A DNA stretch of 47,366 nucleotides, taken from assembly GCF_010550695.1 (NCBI RefSeq), contig NZ_JAAGOB010000020.1:1-47366 (forward strand), given 5' to 3'. The translations under genes and the position numbers were made by a program. The DNA is from Phytoactinopolyspora alkaliphila (GTDB taxonomy: Bacteria > Actinomycetota > Actinomycetes > Jiangellales > Jiangellaceae). The notes beneath the pieces are model-generated. The model made no database searches. It was not told where the DNA came from and saw only the letters and a list, made by a program, of their open reading frames with translations. Below are positions 23,402 to 32,507 of this stretch, in pieces. Within the stretch, counting starts at the first letter, position 1. Every line of letters begins with the position of its first letter.

Positions 23402-24201
23402 AAGGTGGAATCATCCTCGTCCAGATGCTGCGGGAGCGACGCCGTGGCTTCCTGTGGTGGTCCCTGGGGATCGCTGCCCTCGCGGTGATCACGGCGGCGA
23501 GCTATCCGGCGGTCAAGGACGCCGGCCGCGGTTTCGACGAGTTCATGGAGTCGCTGCCGGAAGGCGTCGTCCAGATGATGGGCGCCGCCGACGGCATCAC
23601 CACACCGGCCGGCTACCTGAACAGCCAGTTCTACGCCAACGTGTTCCCCATCGTCCTACTGATCTTCGGCATAGCCGCCGGCACGTGGAGCATCGCGGGC
23701 GCGGAGCGAGAAGGCACCCTGGAACCGCTGCTGGCCAATCCGGTTCCCCGGTGGCGCGTGGCCGTGGAGCGGCTCGCCGGGGTGACGCTCCTGCTGGCGA
23801 TGCTGACGCTGATCGCGTCGGCGCTGCTGGTCATGCTGCGCGACCCGTTCGAGCTGAGCGAACTCAGCGTCGGCAATCTGGCCGCCGCCGGCGTGGGAGT
23901 GTTCCTGCTCGCCCTGCTGTTCGCCTGCCTCGCGTTCGCGGTGGGCGCCGCGACCGGCAGCAAGGGCCTCGCCATCGCCACCGGCGCGGGCCTGGCCACC
24001 GCCACGTACGTGGTCTTCGGGCTGTCCAGTCTTGTCGAATTCTTCGAGAACCTGCGCTGGAGCTCGCCGTGGTACTGGTTCCTGTCGCCGTCACCGCTCA
24101 CCGAGGGCTGGACGTTCCAGGCGATCGGCGCGCCGTTGCTGGTGCTGGTCCCGGTAGCTGTCATCGGCATCGCGATCTTCCACCGTCGCGACCTCACCTG
24201 A
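23398..24201 (+). CDS. ABC-2 type permease
   Basis: This 267-residue membrane protein has about six transmembrane segments. The first is near WWSLGIAALAVITAAS, and a long extracytoplasmic loop follows (PEGVVQMMG to NSQFYANVF). The cytoplasmic REGTLEPLLANPVPRWR motif is typical of ABC-2 permeases. It starts inside the stop of the ATPase gene (ATGA), and the two form a simple exporter. It ends 19 bp before the convergent glyS stop. Confidence 0.9.
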   Translation: MKGGIILVQMLRERRRGFLWWSLGIAALAVITAASYPAVKDAGRGFDEFMESLPEGVVQMMGAADGITTPAGYLNSQFYANVFPIVLLIFGIAAGTWSIAGAEREGTLEPLLANPVPRWRVAVERLAGVTLLLAMLTLIASALLVMLRDPFELSELSVGNLAAAGVGVFLLALLFACLAFAVGAATGSKGLAIATGAGLATATYVVFGLSSLVEFFENLRWSSPWYWFLSPSPLTEGWTFQAIGAPLLVLVPVAVIGIAIFHRRDLT

Positions 24202-24220
24202 CGCCGCCGGCGCGCGCGAC

Positions 24221-25615
24221 TCAGCAGACGGGGAGCCGGGCGGCGAGATACGCCTCGACGTGGTCGACGCCGACCCGTTCCTGGGTCATGGAGTCGCGTT
24301 CGCGGACCGTCACGGCCTGGTCGTCAAGCGTCTCGAAATCCACGGTGACACAGAACGGCGTGCCGATCTCGTCCTGTCTCCGGTAACGGCGCCCGATCGC
24401 ACCGGCGTCGTCGAACTCCACATTCCACCGCGCTCGCAGCGCGGTGGCGAGGTCTCGCGCTATGGGTGAGAGCTCACCGTTGCGGGACAACGGCAGGACC
24501 GCCGCCTTGACCGGCGCCAGACGCGGGTCGAAGCGCAGCACCGTTCTCCGGTCGACGCCGCCCTTCGAGTTCGCCGCCTCGTCCGTGTCGTACGCGTCCA
24601 GGAGAAAGGCCAGCACCGAGCGGGTCAGGCCGGCGGCGGGCTCGATGACGTAGGGAACCCAGCGTTCGCCCTTGCCTTGATCGAAGTAGCTCAGCTCCGT
24701 GCCCGCGTGCGTGCCGTGCGTCCGCAGGTCGAAGTCGGTCCGGTTGGCCACTCCCTCAAGCTCGGCGAAACCATCGGCGCCGCCGAAGCCGAACCGGTAC
24801 TCGATGTCGACGGTGCGCTTGGAGTAATGCGACAGCTTCTCGGGGGGATGCTCATGACGCCGCAAATTCTCCGCTGACAGCCCGAGATCGACATACCAGT
24901 CCCACCGCTCTTGCAGCCAGTACTCGTGCCACTGCTCGTCGGTTCCGGGCTCGACGAAGAACTCCATCTCCATCTGTTCGAACTCGCGCGTACGGAAGAT
25001 GAAGTTGCCGGGCGTGACCTCGTTGCGGAACGACTTGCCGGTCTGCGCGATCCCGAACGGTGGCTTGCGGCGGGAGGTGTTCATCACGTTGAGGAAGTTC
25101 GTGAACGTGCCCTGGGCGGTCTCCGGACGCAAGTAGTGAAGGCCGTCGGCGGTCTCTACCGGACCCAGGAAGGTCCTGAGGAGACCGTTGAACGGCTTGG
25201 GATCGGTCCATGACCGGCGGGCGCCGCAACCCGGACACGAGACGACGGACAGCCCTCCCTCGGGAGCCCTCCCGTGCCGCTCGGCGTAGGCCTCCTCCAA
25301 CTGATCGGCACGGTGCCGCTCGTGGCACGACTGGCACTCGACCAGCGGGTCGACGAACTGTTCCACGTGACCCGAAGCGACCCAGACCGCGCGCGGCAGG
25401 ATCACCGAGGAATCGAGCCCGACGACATCCTCTCGCTGCTGGACCATGGCGCGCCACCATTGCCGCCGCACGTTCTCCTTCAGCTCCACGCCGAGCGGGC
25501 CGTAGTCCCAGGCCGACCTGGTGCCGCCGTAGATCTCGCCCGCCGGAAAGGCGAACCCGCGTCGCTTCGCAAGAGACACCACGGCGTCCATGGGGACGTC
25601 CGGCACGATGATCAC
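24221..25615 (-). CDS. glyS: Glycyl-tRNA synthetase (single-chain, alpha2 type)
   Basis: This class II synthetase of about 464 residues charges tRNA-Gly. Motif 1 lies in the [15 protein letters not shown] region. A CxxC...CxxC zinc insertion follows (CQSC at the start, CPGC about 30 residues later). Motif 2 is [25 protein letters not shown], and motif 3 is near [20 protein letters not shown]. The C-terminal anticodon-binding domain ends [16 protein letters not shown]. The length is normal for actinobacteria. The GTG at 25615 gives an eight-residue extension over the ATG at 25591 ([13 protein letters not shown]); either is possible and neither has a strong ribosome site. Confidence 0.96.
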   Translation of the reverse strand: MIIVPDVPMDAVVSLAKRRGFAFPAGEIYGGTRSAWDYGPLGVELKENVRRQWWRAMVQQREDVVGLDSSVILPRAVWVASGHVEQFVDPLVECQSCHERHRADQLEEAYAERHGRAPEGGLSVVSCPGCGARRSWTDPKPFNGLLRTFLGPVETADGLHYLRPETAQGTFTNFLNVMNTSRRKPPFGIAQTGKSFRNEVTPGNFIFRTREFEQMEMEFFVEPGTDEQWHEYWLQERWDWYVDLGLSAENLRRHEHPPEKLSHYSKRTVDIEYRFGFGGADGFAELEGVANRTDFDLRTHGTHAGTELSYFDQGKGERWVPYVIEPAAGLTRSVLAFLLDAYDTDEAANSKGGVDRRTVLRFDPRLAPVKAAVLPLSRNGELSPIARDLATALRARWNVEFDDAGAIGRRYRRQDEIGTPFCVTVDFETLDDQAVTVRERDSMTQERVGVDHVEAYLAARLPVC

Positions 25616-25735
25616 TCCATCCGGCTGGCGGTCGGCGAAACGAATCAGTACCCGAGGCTATCAATCTTGACCACGCGTTCACGGCCGAATGCCGTCATGA
25701 TCGAGCCAGGATGCGCACACCGCCCGGGCCGGGCG

Positions 25736-26989
25736 TCAGCGGCGGGCCGAAGCCGCCCGGCGCGCTCGTGGACCGCCCCGCCCGTGCCCGCCGCCCTTCT
25801 TCGCGGGTACCGGATCCTGCTTGTGCCGCACGGCCAGCACCGCCAAACCGGTGGTGACCGGCACCGCGGCGATGATCCCGAGACTGCCCACGAGCGCGCG
25901 GACCACCTCCTGAGCCACAGCCTCGGTGGTCAAAGCGTCGGCCACGCCGATGCCCGCCACGTTGAACAGCATCAGCAGCGGCAGCGACGCACCGACGTAG
26001 GCGAGTACCAGCGTGTTCACGGTGGCGGCGACATGCTCCCGGCCGATGCGCATGCCCGCGGCGAAGAGCTGAGCCCGGCTGGACGACGGGTCGGCGGCCG
26101 CGAGCTCCCAGACGGTGGCGCTCTGCGTCACGGTCGTGTCGTCGAGCACCCCGAGCGCACCGACCACCAGGCCGGCCAGCAACAGTCCCCGGATATTGAA
26201 CTCCGAGTCCACCGTGCCCATGTACGCCGCCGCGTGATCGACCAGACCGGTGAACTGGCCGAGCGCGGTGAACACGACACCGAGAACGCCGGTCAGGGTC
26301 AGGCTGATCAGAGTTCCGATCAACGCCACGGACGTTCGTATCGACACCCCGTGCGCCAGATACAGTGTCGCGATCATGATCACCGACGATCCCACGACGG
26401 CCACCGCCAGCGGTTCTTTACCCGACAGCAGAGCCGGAAGGAGGAACACCACGATGACCAGCACCGATATGGCGAGACCGGCGAGTGCGGCGAGGCCCTT
26501 CCACCGGGACAGCAGTACCACCGCGACACCGAACATGATGCCCAGCCAGAGCAGCGGCATGCCGCGCTGGAAGTCGGTCACCTCGTACCGGCTCTCCAGC
26601 GGCGCGTCGGGAACGCCGGACAGCACCACCTTGTCTCCGGCTTCGAAGGTGGGTGCTCCTTCGCCGAACCACAGGGGGACGATGGTCTCCTTGCCCTGGT
26701 CCGGCCCGGACTCGATCAGCACGTCGGCTTCCTGGCACTCGGTGGACGGCTGGCCTCCGTGATTGTGCCCGCCCGGCTGCCGGTTCTCGACGTTCTCACA
26801 GGCACGGACCTCGAGGATCTCGGCGTCGGTCCGCACGCCGGCCTCGATCCGCGGCGACTCGCCGGTGGGCCAGAGGATCACCAGTCCGACGATGGTCAGC
26901 GCGACGAGCGGGATCAGAACCGACAGGACGGCCTTGCGAATCTGCGGGCTGGCCGGTGGTGTCTCGGGATGAAGGTGCGTGCCGGTCAT
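25736..26989 (-). CDS. YibE/F-like integral membrane protein
   Basis: This 417-residue protein has an N-terminal transmembrane helix and an extracytoplasmic beta domain of about 110 residues (GVRTDAEILEVRACEN; His-rich GGHNHGGQP). At least seven membrane segments follow, then a basic Gly/Arg-rich tail. The TLYLAHGVSIRTSVALIGTL and GALGVLDDTTVTQSATVWEL stretches mark the YibE/F family, whose biochemical function is unknown; some members are thought to be transporters or exporters. Its ATG overlaps the stop of the upstream ABM-domain gene (ATGA), so the two are co-translated. Confidence 0.85.
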   Translation of the reverse strand: MTGTHLHPETPPASPQIRKAVLSVLIPLVALTIVGLVILWPTGESPRIEAGVRTDAEILEVRACENVENRQPGGHNHGGQPSTECQEADVLIESGPDQGKETIVPLWFGEGAPTFEAGDKVVLSGVPDAPLESRYEVTDFQRGMPLLWLGIMFGVAVVLLSRWKGLAALAGLAISVLVIVVFLLPALLSGKEPLAVAVVGSSVIMIATLYLAHGVSIRTSVALIGTLISLTLTGVLGVVFTALGQFTGLVDHAAAYMGTVDSEFNIRGLLLAGLVVGALGVLDDTTVTQSATVWELAAADPSSSRAQLFAAGMRIGREHVAATVNTLVLAYVGASLPLLMLFNVAGIGVADALTTEAVAQEVVRALVGSLGIIAAVPVTTGLAVLAVRHKQDPVPAKKGGGHGRGGPRARRAASARR

Positions 26990-27405
26990 CGCATGCCACC
27001 TTCCCGCGGGTGCACGTTCTCGACCTGGGCGCGCGACGACGCGTCCAGGTCGGTGAGCACCACGGGCGCGGCGGCATCACCGAGCGCGACGTCGTCCGCG
27101 TCCGCCGCGCGGGCACCGGCGTCGGCCGTGGTCAGGATCTCGAACGCGGTCGGTTCGTCGATGGCGCGCGAGAGCAACGGCACCGCGCGGAGCTTGACGT
27201 CGTACGAGGACAACGCGCGACGGTACGACCCGACGTCTCGCCACTGGCTGGTGATCACCCAGAGCGTGGGGTCGTCGGTGGACCGGCCCACGTGGCCGTT
27301 CTCCCATCCGCGCTGGCCGGAGAGCGCCAGCAACGCTTCGCGTGCCTGGTCACGGAAGTCGGGTGCCTCCTCACGGGGAACCCGGTACCGGGTCACGACG
27401 AGCAT
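26986..27405 (-). CDS. Antibiotic-biosynthesis-monooxygenase (ABM) domain protein
   Basis: This 139-residue soluble protein has one ABM-like dimeric alpha/beta-barrel domain in the first about 95 residues (MLVVTRYRVPREEAPDFRDQ; LWVITSQWRDVGSYRRAL). A less ordered acidic C-terminal tail of about 40 residues follows. Such domains occur in small quinone or haem-related monooxygenases and in proteins of unknown role. A purine-rich GAGAGGACC precedes the ATG. It is first in a two-gene operon with the YibE/F-like protein. Confidence 0.75.
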   Translation of the reverse strand: MLVVTRYRVPREEAPDFRDQAREALLALSGQRGWENGHVGRSTDDPTLWVITSQWRDVGSYRRALSSYDVKLRAVPLLSRAIDEPTAFEILTTADAGARAADADDVALGDAAAPVVLTDLDASSRAQVENVHPREGGMR

Positions 27406-27531
27406 GGTGGTCCTCTCAATGTCGGCAGCAAGTCAGCAGCATAGTGAGCCCACGCCGTACCATGCATGGTGCCACCGCTCGTGCACGGACACCGTGGGGA
27501 CCATCCAACCGCACATCCGAGGGACAACAAC

Positions 27532-27939
27532 GTGTCGAAGAACCGCCGCCAGCCCCGCCGTACCTCTCAACGGCGGCCCACCGCGCCGGGATCGGCGCAG
27601 CGCGCGCCACGCCCAGGAAGCAGCCGCCGCCCGGCGCCCGCACCGGTATCGCGGCCGGGCTGGCGAGGGAACCTCGAGCGAGTCAGCTACCCGATCCTGC
27701 TGCGGCTGACCCGGGCACCGAAGTGGGTGCTCGGCGCAGTGACCGGAGGCGTCCTGCTCGGTGGCCTCCTGGCGCCCGCTCCATGGTCTCCACTGCTGCT
27801 GACCCTGGTGGTGCTGTTCCTCACGTGGCTGCTGGTGCTCGCCTGGCCGAAGCTGCAGCCCACGGCCAGGATCTTGCGTGGTGCCGTGATCGGCGCGCTG
27901 GCCGCGCTGCTGATCGCGAAGCTGGCCGGCGTCATGTAG
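27532..27939 (+). CDS. Small basic membrane protein (DUF6703-like)
   Basis: This 135-residue protein has a strongly basic, Pro/Arg-rich N-terminal half (SKNRRQPRRTSQRRP onwards) that is probably disordered and cytoplasmic. Two or three hydrophobic helices follow (VLGAVTGGVLLGGLLAP; LLLTLVVLFLTWLLVLAWP; AVIGALAALLIAKLAGVM). Small proteins like this sit beside zur and glyS in other actinobacteria; the family name is from memory and no function is known. The GTG at 27532 is chosen because GAGGGA lies upstream. It ends 6 bp from the convergent zur stop. Confidence 0.7.
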   Translation: MSKNRRQPRRTSQRRPTAPGSAQRAPRPGSSRRPAPAPVSRPGWRGNLERVSYPILLRLTRAPKWVLGAVTGGVLLGGLLAPAPWSPLLLTLVVLFLTWLLVLAWPKLQPTARILRGAVIGALAALLIAKLAGVM

Positions 27940-27945
27940 GCGTCG

Positions 27946-28359
27946 TCAGCCCTGCGCGCAGCGCGGGCACGTGCCGAAGATCTCCAGCGTATGCGCGACG
28001 TCGGTGTAGCCGTGTTCCTTGGCCACCGACGAGGTCCAGCGCTCCACCGCGGGACCGGCAACCTCAACGGTGGCTTTGCAGGACCGGCAGACCAGGTGGT
28101 GGTGATGGCCTTCCCGGGCACATCGCCGGTACGCGGCCTCACCACCGGCGGTGTGCAGCACGTCCACGTCGCCGTTGTCGGCCAGCGTCTGCAACGTCCG
28201 ATACACGGTGGCCAACCCGACGCTCATGCCCCGCGACCGCAGGATGGCATGGAGGTCTTGCGCGCTGATGAAGTCCTCGGTCTCCTCGAGCACCTCGTCG
28301 ACAGCCGCACGTTGACGCGTCCGGCGATGTTCCTTGACCGGTTGCTGCTCTAGCGACAC
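27946..28359 (-). CDS. zur: Fur-family zinc uptake regulator
   Basis: This 137-residue repressor has an N-terminal winged helix (about 10-85; FISAQDLHAILRSRGMSVGLATVYRTLQTL). The C-terminal metal-binding dimerisation domain carries the HHHHLVCRSC cluster and a second CPRC near the end; the two CxxC pairs form the structural zinc site. With zinc bound it would shut off zinc importers. It is divergent from znuABC with a Zur-box-like palindrome between them, which supports Zur rather than Fur. The GTG start is the longest option. Confidence 0.92.
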   Translation of the reverse strand: MSLEQQPVKEHRRTRQRAAVDEVLEETEDFISAQDLHAILRSRGMSVGLATVYRTLQTLADNGDVDVLHTAGGEAAYRRCAREGHHHHLVCRSCKATVEVAGPAVERWTSSVAKEHGYTDVAHTLEIFGTCPRCAQG

Positions 28360-28518
28360 TGGACTCGCGCCCGCCTCTCCCGTCCGGGTCTCACTCTGAC
28401 GTCCACCTTAACTTTGCGTGGGCCGGTCGTGCCGCACCGCACGACCATCGCGGCGGCGCGTCCGTCACCGGGCTGCTGTTCCACTCAACCACTGGTCGCC
28501 CCTACGTTCTTCCCAATT

Positions 28519-28548
28519 TTGACAATCGTTGTCAGTTTTCATGAGAAT
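28519..28548 (+). promoter_or_regulatory. znuA promoter overlapped by a Zur-box-like palindrome
   Basis: TGACAATCGTTGTCA (28520-28534) fits the TGNNAATNNTTNNCA shape of actinobacterial Zur boxes and overlaps a TTGACA -35 box (28519-28524). A -10-like GAGAAT (28543-28548) lies 18 bp downstream. It places the transcription start at about the znuA ATG itself, so the messenger may be leaderless. Confidence 0.7.
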
Positions 28549-28555
28549 GTCTCCC

Positions 28556-29578
28556 ATGAAGGACCGCTTCCTCGCCCACGCACTCCCGCTGATCGCCGCT
28601 TCCGGCCTGGTGCTAGCCGCATGCGGGGCCGACGACGGTTCCGGCGGGGAGTCCACGTCAAACGGCGCGTCGGTCGCGGCGGCGTTCTATCCCCTGGCCT
28701 TCGTCGCCGAGCGGGTCGCCGGCGAGCACGCCAGCGTGGAAAACCTCACCGAGCCCGGCGTCGAGTCCCACGACCTGGAGCTGACCGCCCGCCAGGTGGG
28801 GCAGGTCGCCGACGCCGATCTCGTCGTGCACCTGGCCGGTTACCAGCCGGCCGTCGACGCGGCGATCGAGCAGAATGCCTCCGGCGCTGTCCTCGACGCC
28901 GCGTCCACCGTCGAGCTGCTTCCTGACACGCACGAGCACGACGACGAGCACAATGAGGATGAAGACGGTCACGACGACCACGAGCACGACGACCACGAGC
29001 ACGAGGAACACGAGCACGACGACGAAGCGCACGACGATCACGGCCACGGCGAACTCGACGGCGATCCGCATCTGTGGCTCGACCCGGCCAACATGGCGGC
29101 CATCGCGGCCGACACCGCCGACATGCTCGCCGAGATCGACCCGGACAACGCCGATGCCTACCACGCGAACGCCTCGCAGCTGTCGGACGAGCTCAACGAA
29201 CTCGACGGCGAGCTCGCTTCCGGTCTGGCGCAGTGCGAACGCTCGCTGATCGTCGTGAGCCATGAGGCGTTCGGATATCTCACCACCCGATATGGCCTGG
29301 ACCAGCTCGGCGTCGCCGGCCTGGATCCCGATTCGGAACCATCGCCGGCCCGGGTGAGCGAAGTCCACTCCACCGTCGAGGCGGAAGGCATTACGACGGT
29401 CTTCTACGAGCGACTCAGCAGCCCGGCAGTCGTGGAGTCCCTGGCCAATGACCTAGGCCTGGAGATCGCCGTTCTTGACCCCATCGAAGGACTCACCGAC
29501 GAGACGGCTGACGAGGATTACTTCAGCTTGATGCGAGAGAACCTGGAAGCCATCCGCGCGGCCAACGAATGCGCCTGA
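28556..29578 (+). CDS. znuA: Zinc-binding lipoprotein of ABC importer
   Basis: This 340-residue cluster A-I metal-binding protein has a lipoprotein signal with lipobox LAAC. Likely zinc ligands are His in GVESHDLEL, His in DPHLWLDP and His in VVSHEAFGYL, plus a late Asp. Between the first and second ligands lies a very His/Asp/Glu-rich loop (about residues 125-165), typical of zinc-specific ZnuA proteins. No good ribosome site precedes the ATG at 28556, in keeping with a leaderless transcript; in-frame ATGs at 28547 and 28541 are alternatives. First gene of znuACB. Confidence 0.93.
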   Translation: MKDRFLAHALPLIAASGLVLAACGADDGSGGESTSNGASVAAAFYPLAFVAERVAGEHASVENLTEPGVESHDLELTARQVGQVADADLVVHLAGYQPAVDAAIEQNASGAVLDAASTVELLPDTHEHDDEHNEDEDGHDDHEHDDHEHEEHEHDDEAHDDHGHGELDGDPHLWLDPANMAAIAADTADMLAEIDPDNADAYHANASQLSDELNELDGELASGLAQCERSLIVVSHEAFGYLTTRYGLDQLGVAGLDPDSEPSPARVSEVHSTVEAEGITTVFYERLSSPAVVESLANDLGLEIAVLDPIEGLTDETADEDYFSLMRENLEAIRAANECA

Positions 29579-29597
29579 CGGGGTACCGTTTCCGTTC

Positions 29598-30419
29598 ATG
29601 AGCGAGCGCGTGGTGGACGTACGGGGCGTCACCGTCGAACTCGGCGAGCGCCCCGTCGTGCACGACGTCGACTTCCATGTGGGGGCGGGCGAGGTCGTGA
29701 CCCTGCTCGGCGCCAATGGTTCGGGTAAATCGACGCTGGTGCGGGCTATCGTCGGCCTAATTCCCGTCGCCTCCGGGGAGATCTCCCTGTTCGGGGAGAC
29801 ATTGCGCTCGTTCCACGACTGGCGGCGGGTGGGCTACGTCCCGCAACGCACCACGGCCGCCGGCGGCGTCCCGGCCACCGTGCGTGAGGTCGTGAGCTCG
29901 GGCCGGCTGGCTCAGCGGCGACCGTTCCTGCCGGCGTCGCGCGCCGACCGGGCCGCCGTCGAGCGCGCCATCGAACTCGTGGGCCTCACCGATCGGGCCG
30001 GCGACGGCATCCACACGCTCTCCGGCGGGCAGCAACAGCGCGTGCTCATCGCCCGCGCCGCGGCCGGTGATCCCGACATCCTGGTGCTTGACGAACCCAA
30101 CGCCGGTGTGGACCGGCGCAGCCAGGAGGCCTTCGCCCGCTCGCTGCGCACGTTCGTCGCGTCCGGGCGCACCGTCCTCCTGGTCCTACACGAGATGGGC
30201 CCGCTGGCACCGCTGGTCAACCGCGGCGTCGTGCTCGATGGTGGGCGGATTGTCCACGACGGGCCGGTGCCCGCGTCCGCACACGGACACCCCACGACGG
30301 CTACCGTGCACGCCGGTGCGTACACCCATGGCCCCGGGCGAGTGCCGGCCGCCGGCGAGCCCCATGACCATCCGCACGGCGACGACGAGGAAGCGGGGCC
30401 GTTCGGTTGGAACTCCTGA
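29598..30419 (+). CDS. znuC: Zinc ABC transporter ATP-binding protein
   Basis: This 273-residue ATPase has Walker A in LLGANGSGKSTL, signature TLSGGQQQR, Walker B in ILVLDEPNAGVD and H-loop VLHEMGPL. The last about 40 residues are an unusual tail with several His (YTHGPGR, EPHDHPHGDDEE) beyond the usual ATPase core. It lies 19 bp after znuA and overlaps the znuB start by 13 bp. It powers zinc import through ZnuB. Confidence 0.94.
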   Translation: MSERVVDVRGVTVELGERPVVHDVDFHVGAGEVVTLLGANGSGKSTLVRAIVGLIPVASGEISLFGETLRSFHDWRRVGYVPQRTTAAGGVPATVREVVSSGRLAQRRPFLPASRADRAAVERAIELVGLTDRAGDGIHTLSGGQQQRVLIARAAAGDPDILVLDEPNAGVDRRSQEAFARSLRTFVASGRTVLLVLHEMGPLAPLVNRGVVLDGGRIVHDGPVPASAHGHPTTATVHAGAYTHGPGRVPAAGEPHDHPHGDDEEAGPFGWNS

Positions 30420-31393
30420 ACTACGACTTCATGCAACGGGCGCTCCTGGCGGCCCTGCTGACCGGCCTGGCCGCTCCCGCCATCGGCACGTACCTGGTGC
30501 ATCGGCGCCTGGCGTTGATGGGCGACGGCATCGGTCACGTGGCCCTGACCGGCGTCGCCGTGGGCCTGCTGACCGGGTGGGCGCCGGTGTGGACGGCCGT
30601 CGTCGTCGCGATCGCCGGAGCGGTGACCATCGAGGTGGTGCGCTCGTACGGGAAGGCGTCGGCCGACGTCGCACTCGCCATGCTCTTCTACGGCGGCATC
30701 GCCGGCGGTGTGCTGATCACCGGCCTCGCCGGCAGCTCGGCCGCGACCTTGAACACCTACCTCTTCGGTTCGATCACCACCGTCTCCACCGGCGACCTGT
30801 GGGTGATCGGCGGACTCGCGGTCGTCGTCATCGCCGCGTCCATCGGGCTGGCGCCGCAATTGTTCGCCGTCTGCCAGGACGAGGAATTCGCCCGGGCGTG
30901 CGGGATTCCGGTTCGGCTGTACAGCATCATGATCGCCGTCATGGCGGCGGTGACCGTCGCGGTGGCCATGCGCACCGTCGGCTTGCTGCTGGTGAGTGCG
31001 CTGATGGTGGTGCCGGTCGCGACCGCGATGCAGCTCACGAAGGGCTTTCGCACCACCTTCACGCTGGCGCTGTGCCTCGGCGTCGTTCCCTCCCTCTCCG
31101 GCGTCGTGTTCTCCTACTACGTCGATGTGGCTCCCGGAGCCAGCATCGTGGTGATCGCCCTGGCTGGCTTCATCCTGGCCTGGCCGCTGGGCACGATCGT
31201 GCGGCGACGTGTACGAGGCCGGGCGGGCGGCGAGGACCCGCGGGTCACCGGAGCCCACGTGCCCACGGAGGAGCACCCGCACGAGCACGACGAGCAATGT
31301 GGTCACCCGGCCGTCACGCACGACGATCACACGGACTATCTCCACGACGGCCACCTCCATGCCGCACACGGCAAGCACTACGACGAGCACTAG
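30407..31393 (+). CDS. znuB: Zinc ABC transporter permease
   Basis: This 328-residue ABC-3 family permease has about eight transmembrane helices (LLAALLTGLAAPAIGTYLVHRRLALMGDGIGHVALTG at the start is diagnostic). The cytoplasmic C-terminal tail (about residues 268-328) holds more than a dozen His with Asp and Glu. The proposed TTG start at 30407 overlaps znuC; the first ATG is at 30431, eight codons in. It completes the ZnuABC importer. Confidence 0.92.
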   Translation: MELLNYDFMQRALLAALLTGLAAPAIGTYLVHRRLALMGDGIGHVALTGVAVGLLTGWAPVWTAVVVAIAGAVTIEVVRSYGKASADVALAMLFYGGIAGGVLITGLAGSSAATLNTYLFGSITTVSTGDLWVIGGLAVVVIAASIGLAPQLFAVCQDEEFARACGIPVRLYSIMIAVMAAVTVAVAMRTVGLLLVSALMVVPVATAMQLTKGFRTTFTLALCLGVVPSLSGVVFSYYVDVAPGASIVVIALAGFILAWPLGTIVRRRVRGRAGGEDPRVTGAHVPTEEHPHEHDEQCGHPAVTHDDHTDYLHDGHLHAAHGKHYDEH

Positions 31394-31421
31394 CGCGCTC
31401 GCTGCCTTGTGTGCCCCCGCT

Positions 31422-31509
31422 CAACGGTGGAGGGTTCTTTCAAGGGTGGAAGGCCTTATCGGTCCTGGCCCACACAGTCCTCCACCGATGAAAGAACCCT
31501 CCACCGTTG
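31422..31509. terminator. Long inverted repeat between convergent znuB and ureohydrolase genes
   Basis: The perfect 21-bp arms 31422-31442 and 31489-31509 (CAACGGTGGAGGG... at the left end) enclose a 46-nt loop. The loop contains further complementary pieces (GGTGGA/TCCACC and AAGGCC/GGCC). It is placed to end transcription from both sides, but it is much longer than a normal terminator. Confidence 0.75.
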
Positions 31510-31518
31510 GGTCGACGT

Positions 31519-32433
31519 TCAGCCGAGTCGTCGTGCGGCCGCGAGTCTGAACGCGTCGACCAGGGCCTGGGTGAGCGCCGTGCCGTACCGGAAACCGGGG
31601 TCGAGATCGGGGTCGTAGATGGTCACGTCCAGACCCACCGCCCGGGGCGAGGCCAGCAGCCGCGCCAGCACGCCGACCAGCTGCTCGAAGCTCAGGCCGC
31701 CAGGCTCCGGGCTGTCCACGGCGGGCATCACGCCAGGGTCGAGTACGTCGGCGTCGAGGTGGATCCAGAACCCGTCCAGTACGGAGGCCTCGACGATGTC
31801 CAGCGCTTCGGCCGAGGCTGCTTGCGAATCCCCGGCGACCGCCGGCGCGTCGATCAGATGCAGCCCGGCTGCGGCAGCCTCCTCCGCACACTCGTCGTCG
31901 CCGCGCAGGCCTACCGCCACGACGTCCTCCGGCCGCAGATACGGCCGCGCACCGTCCAGCTCGGCCAGCATGCCCCCGAGACCGGTCACGAGGGCCAGGC
32001 TCTCGCCCCCGACGGCCACGCCGGCGTCGGGCATGTTGCCGGGATGCCGGTAGTCGAGCCCGTCGAGGGATACCAAACCGAAGCGGCCCGTGCGCTGCAA
32101 TGCCAACCCGGCGCCGACAAGGATGCTGCACTCGCCACCCAGAACCAGCGGGAAGCGTGCGCGGTCCACCAGACGGCAAATGCGGTCCGCCAGCAGCCGC
32201 GAGTGTTCGGCGATGCCGGCCTCGTTGCGGACGGAGCCGGGTGTCCACTCGGGCAGGTACCTGCCGGGCGTCACAACGCCGGCGTCTTCCGCGGCGAGGG
32301 CGGTGAGCAGGCCGCTGTCACGGAGCACACCCGGCGCCTTGTAGCAGCCCGGCACCAGTCCGGGCCCGGGAGGACGCAACCCCAGGTTGGAAGGCGCGTC
32401 GAGGACGGCGATCTCCCTGCCGGCCACCACCAT
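31519..32433 (-). CDS. Ureohydrolase (arginase)-fold protein with degenerate metal site
   Basis: This 304-residue protein has the arginase/agmatinase fold. True arginases bind two Mn ions through His in GGDHS, three ligands in DAHxD and two Asp in DxD. Here the first motif is GGECS (Cys102 in place of His), the second is SLDGLDYRHP (D124 and D127, no His, one residue shorter) and the third, HLDADVLDP (D227, D229), is intact. The C-terminal SPEPGGLSF element is normal. Some actinobacterial relatives use GGDCS, but loss of the DAHxD histidine is more serious. GGAG precedes the ATG. It lies 74 bp after the amidase gene in the same operon. It may act on another guanidine or amide substrate, or be non-catalytic. 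Confidence 0.8.
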   Translation of the reverse strand: MVVAGREIAVLDAPSNLGLRPPGPGLVPGCYKAPGVLRDSGLLTALAAEDAGVVTPGRYLPEWTPGSVRNEAGIAEHSRLLADRICRLVDRARFPLVLGGECSILVGAGLALQRTGRFGLVSLDGLDYRHPGNMPDAGVAVGGESLALVTGLGGMLAELDGARPYLRPEDVVAVGLRGDDECAEEAAAAGLHLIDAPAVAGDSQAASAEALDIVEASVLDGFWIHLDADVLDPGVMPAVDSPEPGGLSFEQLVGVLARLLASPRAVGLDVTIYDPDLDPGFRYGTALTQALVDAFRLAAARRLG

Positions 32434-32507
32434 GTGTCTGCTCCTTCGATCCTCACCGTCCGGCGCCTGCTGGCAGGGATGCTAATGCCCTGCCAGTCGG
32501 AAGGGCA

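Noticed and set aside
25274-27709. An 811-codon plus-strand open frame spanning glyS, the YibE/F-like gene and the ABM gene
   Set aside because: It crosses several well-supported genes on the other strand and contains no protein motif.
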